The translations under genes and the position numbers were made by a program. Shown here in pieces: positions 31,201-43,465 of a stretch of DNA of 64,000 nucleotides. Below the pieces are notes generated by a model. It saw only the letters and a program-made list of their open reading frames with translations, ran no database searches and was not told the DNA's origin. Numbering within the stretch: the first letter of the stretch is position 1; each line of letters begins with the position of its first letter. Source of the stretch: Arabidopsis thaliana (Eukaryota; Streptophyta; Magnoliopsida; Brassicales; Brassicaceae); assembly GCF_000001735.4 (NCBI RefSeq), contig NC_003076.8, positions 4,898,001 to 4,962,000 on the forward strand. Reading direction: 5' to 3'.

Positions 31201-31307
31201 TAAGCAACCTGCAACAGATACATAAATCAGAGCAAGACATCGAATTTTCTGTAATTGGAAGAAACGGAAATTAGGGTTTTGTTTTGAATTACCTGAGAGT
31301 GAGCCAT
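28300..31307 (-). CDS. TDP1: Tyrosyl-DNA phosphodiesterase 1 with N-terminal FHA domain
   Basis: Nuclear DNA-repair enzyme of the phospholipase D superfamily that hydrolyses the bond between topoisomerase I tyrosine and a DNA 3' end. Fifteen exons on the minus strand: 31293-31307, 31029-31208, 30776-30946, 30555-30692, 30416-30476, 30203-30279, 29768-30118, 29555-29689, 29324-29473, 29141-29244, 29011-29064, 28842-28932, 28672-28755, 28452-28590, 28300-28367, giving 605 residues. The N-terminal 120 residues resemble an FHA domain ([16 protein letters not shown]). The two HKD half-sites are His236-x-Lys238 (THHSKAIF) and His466-x-Lys468 (MPHIKTF). A telo-box-like AAAACCCTAA (minus strand, 31271-31280) lies in the first intron. 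Introns 8 and 13 are both 81 bases and stop-free in frame. Matches AT5G15170. Confidence 0.94.
28643..28840. repeat. 18-bp direct repeat in TDP1 introns 12 and 13
   Basis: ACAGGTTTTGGAATTTTA occurs at 28643-28660 and 28823-28840, 180 bases apart, in the two introns flanking exon 13. It may be a trace of local duplication. Confidence 0.75.
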
Positions 31308-31559
31308 TAAGGAAGACAAGTGTCTGAGGTTGAATTGAACCAAGGAAGAAGAAGAAGATGCAAAACGCTGCGTTTCAGTGAACTAACTAGCGAAAATTTT
31401 GGGATGTTTCAATGGAGAATAATGGGCAAGAAATTCATAGTAACGGTAACGGTTCTCCACGCCGGCGGCGACAATCAGACAACCGCATCATCATCAGCCG
31501 ATGGGTCTTTGGCTTGTGAAGTTGTACAATATATTAATTTAAGAAACATTGTCATCAAA

Positions 31560-31633
31560 GTCTGGGTGGTGTAGTCGGTTATCACGCTAGTCTCACACAC
31601 TAGAGGTCCCCGGTTCGAACCCGGGCTCAGACA
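31560..31633 (+). tRNA. tRNA-Val, anticodon CAC
   Basis: The cloverleaf closes by eye. Acceptor GTCTGGG pairs with CTCAGAC, with one G-T pair and discriminator A at 31633. The D arm has AGTCGGTT. The anticodon stem CTAGT/ACTAG holds the loop CTCACAC with anticodon CAC. The T arm is CCCGG-TTCGAAC-CCGGG with a perfect B box. The 3' CCA is not encoded, as expected in a nuclear gene. Upstream there is a TATA-like stretch about 30 bases before, and CAA a few bases before the start, both usual for plant tRNA genes. Confidence 0.95.
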
Positions 31634-31642
31634 TTTTTTTTT
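31634..31642 (+). terminator. RNA polymerase III terminator of tRNA-Val
   Basis: A run of nine T directly follows the discriminator base of the tRNA. Confidence 0.9.
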
Positions 31643-32560
31643 CTTCATTTTTTTCAATTGACACGTGTCCGAACCTTGCCCAAAAATAATAGTATGATTA
31701 ACATATTTTATCTTCCCATTACGTTGAAATGTTACAATCGAATATTCGAATGAGTGTGATTGGAATTGGATGAACATGCAGATTGTTACGTGGACAAAAT
31801 AATTGTGATCAAGTCCAAAGATTAAACAATGTAGTTTAACTCCAAAGAGTTTGTAAGATAAAGGATATTGATTATATTATGTTAATCAAATTTTTAAGAT
31901 GTATTATTTTGTTCTCCTACCGTATTATTGTCACTTTTCAGTTGCGAAGTCAAATGTCACAAGCAATATTGTTCATTGTTAATCCTCCTACCTACCAGTC
32001 ATTGTCTACGTGTAAATTAGATAGCTATGGACGGCTTGTGTTCCATTCTAATTGTTATACGTATAATATAGTTTTTTCTTGTGGTTTACTTGTCGATTTC
32101 AAGTTAGTTATCGACAAATTACCATTATTCGTTATCAAGTGTTTTCTTATTCGTTACAACACCTAGTTGACGAAAAGATCTGAATATTGCCAAATTTCAA
32201 AAACTTATTAAGTTTGTGTTGGTTATTTTTTTCATTGTTTAAAATCATTGGCACCCTTTTTCTGGTGTAAATAGTAATAAACATCAACGAAGACGATAAG
32301 CCATAAACAAAGGACAGCTATATATATTCCACAAACAACAATATAAAATTCAACAAATTTACAAAAAATTCCTATATCTTTGTCTTTAAAATTCAATGAT
32401 GTAACCACGAACACTTTGTATTTTTGTATTTCAACCTTAAACTATAGTACTAACAAGTTCCGTGACATTATTACATAAGCACGTTAGTATAAATAACAAC
32501 AACAATATTAACTCAATTAGTATCATCGATCATCTGTCAAAAAGAGGAGCTAATAATAAT
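31643..32560. other. Intergenic region between tRNA-Val and PER56
   Basis: AT-rich, no gene seen. Its right end holds the peroxidase promoter. Confidence 0.6.
32488..32495 (+). promoter_or_regulatory. TATA box of PER56
   Basis: TATAAATA lies 66-73 bases before the chosen start codon. It also argues against the in-frame ATG at 32462, which would be upstream of transcription. Confidence 0.5.
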
Positions 32561-34211
32561 ATGGCTGCTTTGAAGATGACTATCTCTTGTTTCTTGTTTC
32601 TTCAAGTAATATATTGCTTGCTCTCTTCATTTGCTCCAACAAATGTGCAAGGATTGAAAGTTGGATTCTACGACAAGGCATGCCCCAAAGCCGAGCTTAT
32701 TGTCAAAAAGTCTGTCTTCGAGGCTGTGAAGAATGATCGGACAATTGCAGCTCCTTTGCTCAGGATGTTCTTCCACGATTGCTTCGTTAGGGTAATGTCC
32801 TTTCTTGACATCCTGAATTTTCCTTTTAGTCTTTTTGACACCTTGTGATCTAATGATTGAATCATGATGTTTTAGGGATGCGAAGGGTCGGTATTGCTAG
32901 AGCTAAAGAACAAAAAAGATGAGAAAAACTCAATTCCTAACCTCACCCTTCGAGGATTTGAGATCATAGACAATGTCAAGGCAGCTCTAGAAAAGGAGTG
33001 TCCGGGCATTGTTTCTTGCTCTGATGTATTGGCTCTTGTCGCTAGAGACGCAATGGTTGCGGTAAGTATAAATTCTTACTATCATGTGATCTAATATTTG
33101 GTCAGAGCTCACGGTGTCTTTATTACACGCTCCTTGTATTTATTACTACAAAGTTCACATGGCGATTATAGACATCATAAATAGGGTTGGGCGTATTCTT
33201 CTATTTTTTTGATGCTACAAAATGCACTTGACTTAAATTTTCAAGAGACTAGTTCAGCTTTCTATCTGAGATTTTCTGACTAATATATTAAAGAAAATAT
33301 ATCCATAAAAAAAATTATGTATTATATGTTGTGTTGAACTTTTAACATCATGTATTTTATGATAACCAATCAATATATGTTCAGCTCAATGGACCGTCGT
33401 GGGAGGTTGAAACGGGACGAAGAGACGGTCTGGTTACAAACATCACTGAGGCCTTATTAAACTTACCATCACCATTTAATAATATCAGTAGCCTTATCAC
33501 TCAATTCCAGTCCAAAGGCCTCGACAAGAAAGACCTCGTTGTGCTTTCAGGTATGTTATGGAATCAGAAAATTCTTTAAATTATACTTGAACGATGCATC
33601 AAATAATTAAAGGGCAGTGTTCTTTGAACAAATGTTTTTCTCTTTTTTCCAAGCATTGTTTGGCTATTTTGGACTAGCAACTAACAATAATACTCTTTCT
33701 TCTACATATTTTCTATATTACTCTCTGGCTTCGGATCACTAGTTGTAAAATAATAAAAATAAAATCATTCTCATATAATTTGTATATTATTTACATTTTG
33801 ATAGGTGGGCACACAATTGGGAATGGACATTGTCCACAGATCACAAACCGTCTCTACAACTTCACCGGAAAAGGAGATAGTGACCCGAACTTAGACACGG
33901 AATACGCAGTCAAACTCAGAGGAAAATGCAAGCCAACTGATACCACAACGGCTCTAGAAATGGATCCAGGAAGCTTTAAAACGTTCGATGAAAGTTACTT
34001 CAAGCTTGTGTCTCAAAGAAGAGGATTGTTTCAATCTGATGCAGCTCTTTTAGACAATCAAGAAACTAAGTCTTATGTTCTCAAGAGTTTGAATAGTGAT
34101 GGGTCTACTTTCTTTAAAGACTTTGGTGTCTCCATGGTAAAAATGGGTCGGATTGGAGTTTTAACGGGTCAGGTTGGGGAAGTTCGCAAGAAGTGCAGAA
34201 TGGTTAATTAA
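32561..34211 (+). CDS. PER56: Class III secretory peroxidase
   Basis: Haem peroxidase of the plant secretory type, using H2O2 on phenolic substrates in the cell wall or apoplast. Four exons: 32561-32791, 32876-33061, 33385-33550, 33805-34211, giving 329 residues. A signal peptide spans about 1-30. The distal haem site RMFFHDCF places the catalytic Arg at 68 and His at 72. The proximal haem ligand is His197 in LSGGHTIG. The eight family cysteines look present. N-glycosylation sequons include NLT, NIT and NFT. The three introns are at positions usual for this family. The sequence matches my memory of peroxidase 56 (AT5G15180). Physiological substrate unknown. Confidence 0.92.
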
Positions 34212-35147
34212 GTATATTTTATATAGATATGTCTGTGAGATTGTTTTATGATTATGTATGTGTTTTTCCCTAAGAATATTGTGTGGAGTTATATGTATTG
34301 TACAATGGAATGTTAAATTGTAAAATATGTCATGTTTTATTTATCACAAAAGAAAAAATTCGATTACGATTTTATTTCTTAATATATAGTTTATATTTTG
34401 CTTTAATATATATTTCTTTTTTGTTTTGGGCTTATCTGATCTACACTCACTATATACATTAAATATATCAAGATTAAAAATTGTAGTTTTTGGAAATTCA
34501 ATAGATTTTAAAAAGCATCCTAAATTACCTTTCCATTTTGTAGTAAACAATTTTGTTGGCTTATATCATTTAGTGGCAAACCATCAGTAAAGTTTAAACT
34601 TTACAAGGACTATGATATTTTTGACTCGTAAATTAGTTTTTATTAGTCGATCTTATCTTCAATGTCACAAGTATTTATTAAGAATTAAAACTCTAATGAG
34701 GTGGCAATAATTATGGATTTTTAATGTTATGAGTCTACATCATTTCAAATTTGTGCCATATACAAATACACATGTGTATGTATGTAGTTTGCTAAATGAT
34801 ACATAGAGAGTGGTCATATAAGGTAAACAAAAAGTGGAGCATAAAGTTTCATAAGCTCATATATACAGATTCACGGTTTATATACACATGACTTTTATCA
34901 CCATAAAAAACAAAAAAAGCTTTCTCTCACTCTCTAAACAAGGATCTTCCAAAAACAAAACGAAACGAAACAACAATAAAAAAAAGTTCAAAGCAACCAA
35001 AAAAAAACAGAGAAATTGAAAGAAGACATATCACCTGCACAAACTAGTGTAAATGAGATCAAATTCATATAAGTTTAGTGTAATTTGTTGGATCGATATA
35101 TACATCGAGAAACAAACCTTGATCGATTTTGGATCTGTGAATCATCA
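34212..35147. other. Convergent 3' region between PER56 and the small unknown gene
   Basis: Two genes end facing each other. AT-rich, only 3' untranslated sequence and spacer expected. No further feature seen. Confidence 0.6.
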
Positions 35148-35498
35148 TCACTGAGTCTGAACAACGTTAACGGATCTCCCTTTTCCACTAAGTGGCGAAC
35201 AAGGCAAATTCTGACGCGAGATCAGGAACAGATTAAAACGACGTGGACGAAGATATCGTCGATCCTCTGGATTCGTCACTTTGTCTTCAACAAGAACACA
35301 GAGATCCTCTTCCCTAATCTTCAATACCTGGTTATGTACTTTCTCTTTAGCCGTGATCCAACGTCCGACGGATCTCGGAGACTCTGTCTCAGCTTCCGAT
35401 GATCCGCTACTCTCTGTTTCAACTTCCTCAACCATCTTCCTAGCTATCGCTTCCATCTCCGGCCACGATTCAGCTTCTCTTCCACCCATCGTCATCAT
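35148..35498 (-). CDS. Small protein of unknown function (116 residues)
   Basis: Single-exon minus-strand frame whose composition looks coding. The N-terminal part is acidic and Ser/Glu-rich (about residues 10-42), and the C-terminal part is basic with a run of Arg (about 80-90) and an SPLSGKGRS motif. There is no signal peptide or membrane segment. It corresponds, from memory, to AT5G15190, annotated as unknown. Upstream lie a TA microsatellite and a perfect CCACGTGG G-box (35722-35729), which would fit ABA, stress or light control (inference). A family assignment cannot be made from the sequence alone. Confidence 0.75.
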   Translation of the reverse strand: MMTMGGREAESWPEMEAIARKMVEEVETESSGSSEAETESPRSVGRWITAKEKVHNQVLKIREEDLCVLVEDKVTNPEDRRYLRPRRFNLFLISRQNLPCSPLSGKGRSVNVVQTQ

Positions 35499-35595
35499 CG
35501 TTTATATAAAGAGAGATTTGTGAGTAACAAAAATTCGAATTTCGAAATTTGAAAAGTTATTGTCCAGTGTGAAAGACATGTGAAACGGAGCTTAC

Positions 35596-35600
<5 letters not shown>

Positions 35601-35636
<36 letters not shown>
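35601..35636. repeat. (TA)18 microsatellite upstream of the small unknown gene
   Basis: An uninterrupted run of 18 TA units about 100 bases before the start codon at 35498, in the promoter or leader. Length variation between accessions is likely. Confidence 0.95.
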
Positions 35637-35638
<2 letters not shown>

Positions 35639-35721
35639 AGTGTGGTGGCCATAGAGAAGCTAAGTTTAAAAAACGGTTACTGTTTGACGTGTCAAAAGTT
35701 TTTGTGACCATGGAGATATTG

Positions 35722-35729
35722 CCACGTGG
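35722..35729. promoter_or_regulatory. Palindromic G-box CCACGTGG
   Basis: Perfect G-box about 225 bases upstream of the small unknown gene's start codon. G-boxes bind bZIP and bHLH factors. Confidence 0.55.
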
Positions 35730-37123
35730 ATAATGAGATTGAGCTGTTTTGAAGAAAAAGTGTGGAGCGGATCTGTCTCTGTGTGTTGTTTGACCGGTGA
35801 GATTGAGATGAGACGTGTGGAAGAAGAGGAATCGGATCTGGAAAACGACCACATCCGGCGCCGTTTTGTTCGGCATCTTCCAAGTACTTCAATAAGCTTC
35901 CAAAAGATTGTTGCCACGTCGTTCCCTAAAAAATCTCTCTTAGATTGTGTTTTTATGAAACAGCATTATCAAGCTCCATGATATTTTGAACAGATGGAGG
36001 TTGTTTCGGATTTTTATTTATTTATTGATTGATATGAGATATTTTGTAATAGCATAGTGTTTAATTGATTTTTATGGATCATAGGCTTTCTTATAAAAAG
36101 TTGTTAGCAGATCTATGTTGCATAAATTTTATAATTGTATACATGTGAAATATATTGTTCTTTGCATGGTGAGTGAAACAGAGAAATTCAAAATTTCACC
36201 TTAAGGTTATGAAAAAGTTTGTACCGATCACCGACGAAACGACTACAGAAATCTAATACTAATTTTTTCAACTTTTACGTGGAGATGTAACTAATTAACA
36301 CAAAAATTAATTCTTGTAATAATAACTGAATTATGATGGTCGAATGATTTGGTAATCTTAAAATGTAAACATTACAAGATACACATCTCCATCAGTAGAT
36401 TTTCAAAATCAATCATAAAATGTAGACGCCAAAATATAATCATAAAAAATGTCAAAGGCTATTTCAAAATTTTAATACGTGTGAAAATGGGATTGATCTG
36501 TTTGTCTCTCATGTCTCACATCGAGGGATTAATGAATAATGATACCACTATATTCATTTACGTGTCGGAATAGCCGACCGTGCTTGAATCTTTTATGTAT
36601 AAACAAAATATAAATGGTACTTATAAAACTGTTTTACCATGGTAAGATGGTTTCCACGTAGTTTGCATGTACCACGTGTGAAAACCGAGTGTTGGGGAAC
36701 CAAATGGCAGTGAGAGTATATTTGTATAATCGCGGACGGTGATATCACTAATATTATTTCAATAGTTGCAAATCATAATGAAAATAGGCCAGACACAGCA
36801 AAGTTTATGGGCCAAAGATTTCAATTTGGACCTAACAAATGTATGTAACAAAGGCTATAAAATTGAAGTGCCATACGAAACTAGACAATCAATTTCGCTT
36901 AGTATAATTATCTTTTTTAGCATAAATATAAAGATAACTAGAGAGATAAGGCAAAACTTTAAAAGATAATTGTGAGAAATAGATGATAACCCAAAGGTTT
37001 AGCAATCTCGAGAGTAAAAGAAAGAAACCATAAAACAATCCTCTGAAAACGAACAACAAAGTTGCTTACTACAAAATATCAAAAAGCAGATTGATTCATA
37101 GCTAAAACGGTGCGACTTCAGAT
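35730..37123. other. Intergenic region between the small unknown gene and RPS9 3' end
   Basis: Contains a second ACGT element (TGCCACGTCG near 35912), another CACGTG near 36675, and the RPS9 3' flank. Several short frames overlap at 35666-35981 on both strands. None looks like a gene. Confidence 0.55.
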
Positions 37124-38334
<1,211 letters not shown>

Positions 38335-38430
38335 ATTTTCGTCTCCTTACTGCAAATTCGGCGATCTGAATAACTAGGGCACGCAGAGAGGAACGAAAGA
38401 GACGAATGAACTAATTTATAGGATTTCTTA

Positions 38431-38439
38431 AAACCCTAA
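38431..38439 (+). promoter_or_regulatory. Telo box AAACCCTAA of RPS9
   Basis: Interstitial telomere-like box about 100 bases upstream of the RPS9 start codon, close to the likely transcription start. Known to act with site II elements in ribosomal protein genes. Confidence 0.75.
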
Positions 38440-38460
38440 CGCTACACTCTCACTTTCTTT

Positions 38461-38524
38461 ATTGGGCCTTTACGAATTAAGGCTTTATATTGGGCCTTTA
38501 CGAATTATGGCTTTATATTGGGCC
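38461..38524. repeat. 28-bp tandem repeat carrying TGGGCC site II elements
   Basis: ATTGGGCCTTTACGAATTA starts at 38461 and again at 38489. A third start (ATTGGGCCC) is at 38517. Each unit brings one TGGGCC, so the RPS9 promoter has three copies at a fixed 28-bp pitch. Confidence 0.9.
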
Positions 38525-39873
38525 CGTTTTGAGATGTCGATTTATTTTTGAGTCTTGCGCTTGGGCTCGAATTTATTTTCTTAATCATAAAATTATTTTT
38601 ATGCACTGAATAGTGGTACCTAGAAATGTCATTTGAACAAAAAAAAAAATGTCATTTTACATGTCTTTTGGCATTTAGATTATATCATTAAAAAAGTTGA
38701 TGAAAAAAAAAAGATTATATCGTAAAAACAAATAATTGCAATATTTTGTTGAGATGTTTTACCAGTCTTGCCTTAATAGAACAGCAAGAATATATTATAA
38801 GTGAGTGGTGTCTCCAATCATATTAACCTAACGTAGTGCCTAATCTTACCAACTCTTAGTTGTATCTTTTACCATTTCAACAAATAAACAAACAGGTGTT
38901 AACTACTAGCATCGAAAATAAACACACAAAATAGTAACTGTGTTTTCATGTTTTTGAGTTATCTACATATACATTTTTGCAGCCACTATATGAAATAAAT
39001 CTTCAAGTTGAGACTTATTTACAGTGGTTGTCACTGGCATTTAATAATTATTTTTGATAATTAGAAAGTAAATTTTCGAATTAAATATTTGACATTTAAC
39101 TATCTTCTCAAAATCTCTCTACAATAACTACACGATTAGTTACTAAAATAAAACTTCTAAAATATTTAACATCATTTAAAAATTACAAAATTATCATTTT
39201 TGATATTGCTTTTTTTGCATGACTATAACAATTCCATTATACGCATCAACCCACATAGATATTTTATAGCAGTTAATTATTACAAAATTACAAAATATTT
39301 AGACAATGATTTATAAACATATCATAAATAAGATCAACATTAATAAAATAAATAGTTTTTTTTACTTAATAACAATTGTAAACTATAAAATAAAAATATT
39401 TTATAGATAGATACAATTTGTAAACTTTTATATATACTAACTTAAAAAAAAAAAAATTGTCCTTGCGGTATACCGCGGGTTAAAAATCTAGTAATGTCAC
39501 ATAATTGCAACAAATTCCCTCATTTCTTTCATAAATTTCTATATAAAGAAAAAAAGTAAAAATAAAAAAGCAAACTGATATAGAATTTAGAAAACAATTG
39601 GATTAATTGACTTTGTTATTCGGTTTTAGGAGGTTACTCATTTATCTTTCTTCTCACATTTGGTCGAAAGATACAACTCAAATCACCTCTCTAACAAAGA
39701 TAAACTACTAACAAGAGTACAAACTACAAGACATAACAAAACAAAGTGGAATAGAAAAAAGATTTTGACCCGTTGACTAAAAATAAAAAATCTTCAAAAC
39801 ACAGAGAAGAAAAACCAAAAAAGAATTAGCCTCTAAAACGACGACGCTTTTTCAACGCTTTCCATTCTTTTCC
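38525..39873. other. Intergenic region between RPS9 promoter and ZHD8 3' end
   Basis: Very AT-rich. The stretch up to 39491 ends in a hairpin plus CTAG like a Helitron terminus (listed separately). The rest is ZHD8 3' flank. Confidence 0.55.
39465..39491 (+). mobile_element. Helitron-like 3' terminus (hairpin plus CTAG)
   Basis: A 12-bp perfect palindrome GCGGTATACCGC (39465-39476) is followed 11 bases later by CTAG (39488-39491) and then T. Helitrons end in a short GC-rich hairpin 10-12 bases before CTRR and insert between A and T. The sequence to the left is a long AT-rich block typical of non-autonomous ATREP elements. The 5' TC end was not located, so element length is unknown. Confidence 0.5.
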
Positions 39874-40689
39874 TCACGTCGAAGAAAACGACCCATTTGT
39901 CGGAACAACACTCTGACGACTATCTCCTACTCCTCCTACTACTACTCCGCCGTTAGCTCTTCTAGCGCCGCTGCGTCCTGAAATCTTGTTGTTATGCATC
40001 CACACTTTGAAAACGCTTTTATCAACTCCAATCTCCCGACAAAACTCCTTAACCACCACGTCATCAGCTTTCGGCATCCTCCACCCAACTCTCTCCGAGA
40101 ACTCGAACATCTTCTCCTTCTGATACTGACTAAACTTCGTCCTAAAACGTTTCCTAGACATTGGAACCGCCGTGTTAGCTCCTCCTCTTCCTCCAGAGAG
40201 TGCGAGAAGCATGTAAGAAGACGAGATCGGCGGTGGAGAAGCTGAATCATCGTCGTCTGGACTACGAATCCCCGCCAGATGAGGAGGAGGCGGTGGAGGA
40301 AGCTGGTGACGGTTGTGAGGTCGAAATTCGATCGCAGGGACGATGGCAGAGAGAGAAGATGGATCCTCCTCACGGCGGTGGAAGTTACGGTGGCAACCAC
40401 AAGCAGCGCACGTTAGTGAAGCGGGGTCATTGGAGTTAAACGACGGTGACGGCATAAACTCGCCGCATCCGTCTAAAGCGTGACCGCCGATACCTGCTGC
40501 GTGATTCTTTAGACATTCTTTATAAGTCGCAACCGCAACCGCTTCAGATGCAAGATGATGGTGGTGGCAGCGTTTGCCGTTTGAGAAAGAAATAGGCTTC
40601 GCGGGCTGGATCCGGATCGGAGCTTCGATTTCGGGTTGTCGTGAATCCAAGTCGGATACTATAGTAGTTGTAGTAGCTATTACATCCAT
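39874..40689 (-). CDS. ZHD8: Zinc-finger homeodomain transcription factor ZHD8 / ATHB30
   Basis: Plant-specific nuclear transcription factor, single exon, 271 residues. The ZF-HD dimerisation domain spans about 56-106 ([10 protein letters not shown], then [12 protein letters not shown] and [13 protein letters not shown]), with the paired Cys/His residues in place. A proline-rich and Asp-rich linker follows (131-150). The homeodomain spans about 178-239, with helix 3 KVWMHNNK at 228-235; the Met in place of the usual Phe/Tyr after W is typical of ZHD proteins. Lack of introns is normal for this family. The C-terminus is Gly/Val/Ser-rich. Matches AT5G15210. Confidence 0.94.
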   Translation of the reverse strand: MDVIATTTTIVSDLDSRQPEIEAPIRIQPAKPISFSNGKRCHHHHLASEAVAVATYKECLKNHAAGIGGHALDGCGEFMPSPSFNSNDPASLTCAACGCHRNFHRREEDPSSLSAIVPAIEFRPHNRHQLPPPPPPHLAGIRSPDDDDSASPPPISSSYMLLALSGGRGGANTAVPMSRKRFRTKFSQYQKEKMFEFSERVGWRMPKADDVVVKEFCREIGVDKSVFKVWMHNNKISGRSGARRANGGVVVGGVGDSRQSVVPTNGSFSST

Positions 40690-43465
40690 GACAACTCAAA
40701 ACATTTAGGGTTTCGAAAAACAAGAAGAAGAAATGTTTTGTAAACTTGGGTTTTGGTTATTGTAATACAAATAAGATTTAAGAAACAAGAAGTATTATAA
40801 TTTTCTAGAGATGGAGGAAGAAGAAGAATAGATGATAGAAGTAAAGATAAGGTAAAGATTGCACTAAACAAAACTGTTTTTAAATTGTAAACTCGAAATC
40901 TTTGGGATGGGTTTATGTATTTGGGAGAGATAAGATTAGAAAAGGGGAAATTTAAAACTATGTATTATTTACTCAAGTCTCTCATGGAGGAAGAAAGAGA
41001 TGAGAAGTTGAAGACTGTTGATAATGAGAAATCCAAGTTGTGTGGTTGAGATTCATAATCATTATGTGTTTTTTTTTTTTTGGTTGAATATTTTTTTTTA
41101 ACCATGGTTTGTTGACCCCATCTAGGGTTAATGAAAAAAGATAAGTGTAATAAATATAGGCTAATAAATAGAGTTCATAGAACAGCATCTAATGTGAGTC
41201 ATGTCTTTTTCTTTTTGCTAAATTTGTATCTCCATGACGTTGACAACTTTAATAATATATACTCCAATTTTATATCAATATTAATCTTTTTTGCTACCTT
41301 TCAAATTTCAATTATTATTATTTCTCGTTATTTTTTTTTATTTTTTTTTCTCCTTATTTAAGCTGAAAATTTCGTGTGGAAGTAAAGCATGAATATAATT
41401 AAGGTTGATTCGGGTTGTTGATTCAATGATGTTAACTAAAGACAAAAGTTAATATTTCGTATTGTTGATCAAAAGCAATGTTTATCCAAAAATGTTAAAA
41501 TCTCGACCTTCCCTAGTTTTATAGTTCATGGTTTGTCTTCAATCTTATGTCGAAAAAACTATCAACTTACAATCTTAAAAGTTACTCTACTACCAAATTT
41601 TTGCAAAAAAAACTATGACTAGCTTAATTTATTTACTTCTCAACTACTCCACTAATTAACTCAAAAATGTTTATTGACTATACATGTTGACGGTTAAAGT
41701 GGCCTTAAGAAAAGGAGACCACAACTAAAAAAGCTGACACGAGCAGTGGTGAAGAACGATGCCGTTTACTCCAAACTTCTTTAAAGCTGTATAAAAAAGT
41801 CTTTAATCAGAGAGGTGTAGACCAAACCTAAGATCGTTTGCAAATCCATTACTAATAATAAGTGATAAACTAACAATTCAAAGCAAAAACTCCATAAATA
41901 ATTGATAGTATACCAATTTTTTTAGGAGATTTGCTAAAATATGACCGATAAATTTTATCAAAAAATTCAGACAAATTTTATGGAAGTTTTAATTTTGATG
42001 CTCTAAATCCAACGGTTGAATTCTCCGTCAAAATTTTGAATTTTAACGGGTTTCTAAAATGTCGTCTGTTTTCTTATAGTAGTAACGTAATTGTAAATCT
42101 CAACTCTTAAAACTTTTTCTTTCTTTTGACTAATGATGATATGAAATTGTCTAAATACCAAAAACAGCTAACACGCGTACATATCTTGCAACATGGCGCT
42201 ACCTAATCAAACCATGTTCGTCTGTTATGGAAGACAATTCTCTTCTTCTCAAATACATTGAACTTTAACATTATACTTTAATTAATGTAGGTATATATTA
42301 CGACTTGCACGACTTACCATAGCCAAAATAGGGAACCACCGTATCAACATTTCAAGCATTTAGATATAACTTGATTGTTGATTGGTCTTATTGTTACCGC
42401 ACTACGATTATCTATAGATTTCATAGACAACAAAATAATATAACACATATATTATTGTTTTAGAAATAGTTATAAGGCTTTTTACTCTTTAGTTAGGAAG
42501 AATAAGGCAAACCGACATTAAATAAGCTTTATGCCCATAACAAGGATAATATTAATTAGTTTTTTTTTTTCAGGATATATTATCTGACGCAATTATTTGA
42601 TGATCTATCTGTGATTTTTTCTTTCTTTCTAAAATCTATTATATGTTATGCCTGTATATGTTTTATATATACACATATCCTACTTTATGTATGTGTGCAA
42701 ATGCAATTGGAAGGATTTATCATATACGATGAATGTATCGCATGGGTGGTTAGTATGCATTAATATGGACTGTTCTTAAGATTTGTGAATAAAGAAAAAA
42801 ACAATGACATCTTCTTCTTCCTTTTTTTGTGTTATAAACGAAATGATTTTATTTTAATTGTATTGTTTTTGAATAGGAATGTGTAAAATTACAAGAAAAT
42901 AATAATTCAAAAACTAAATATTGATGTGCATGGCAACTTGAGAAGTATTTGAGGAAACTTTAATGGCTAAAACAAGTTGGCTCTTGATTTCACATTATGC
43001 CAAAAACAAAGCTGGTTCGTCCATATATGATAATATGAGAGAAATTTATGTTTGAAATTTTAATTGAAATTTTAAACCCGATAGGATAAATATGTTTCTG
43101 ATTCAATGAACGGATCTAGCCGCGTTGACGGGCCAGAGCCTGAGGCTTAGAATGTTGGCCCATTATTCGATGAGTTTATAACGGGCCGGGAAAACATTAT
43201 CTCAGACTGTTACTTGTCTGTTTTGCGTAACACATATGAGAGAAACTCAGACTTGATTAACATCTATTTCCGAATAAAACTTGATTTGTTGAATCCAAAC
43301 AAAGCCCTTCATCAAAATCCAGACAAAGACTAGAGGGAAACAAAACAGCAGATGTTATTGAATTGAGTGGTTCTGCTCTAAGATAGCATCATCTTTTACT
43401 CGAGAGATCACATGATCTAAAGGAAATGAAAACCACGTTTAGATTGTTGCAATCAGTATTCACGA
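40690..43465. other. Intergenic region, ZHD8 upstream
   Basis: About 2.8 kb, AT-rich. It should contain the ZHD8 promoter. A GC-richer patch at about 43120-43195 holds GGGCC cores in both orientations. No gene is supported. Confidence 0.55.

Noticed and set aside
35666-35981. Overlapping frames on both strands upstream of the small unknown gene
   Set aside because: Mutually overlapping frames in a promoter region. None has recognisable features, and the GC content explains their openness.
39942-40439. Frames of 79-152 codons inside ZHD8 on other frames and the opposite strand
   Set aside because: Shadows of a GC-rich single-exon gene whose own frame carries two conserved domains.
43120-43195. 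GGGCC-containing patch downstream of L27
   Set aside because: Could look like a promoter, but it lies past the 3' end of L27 with no gene following, and the cores are in mixed orientation.
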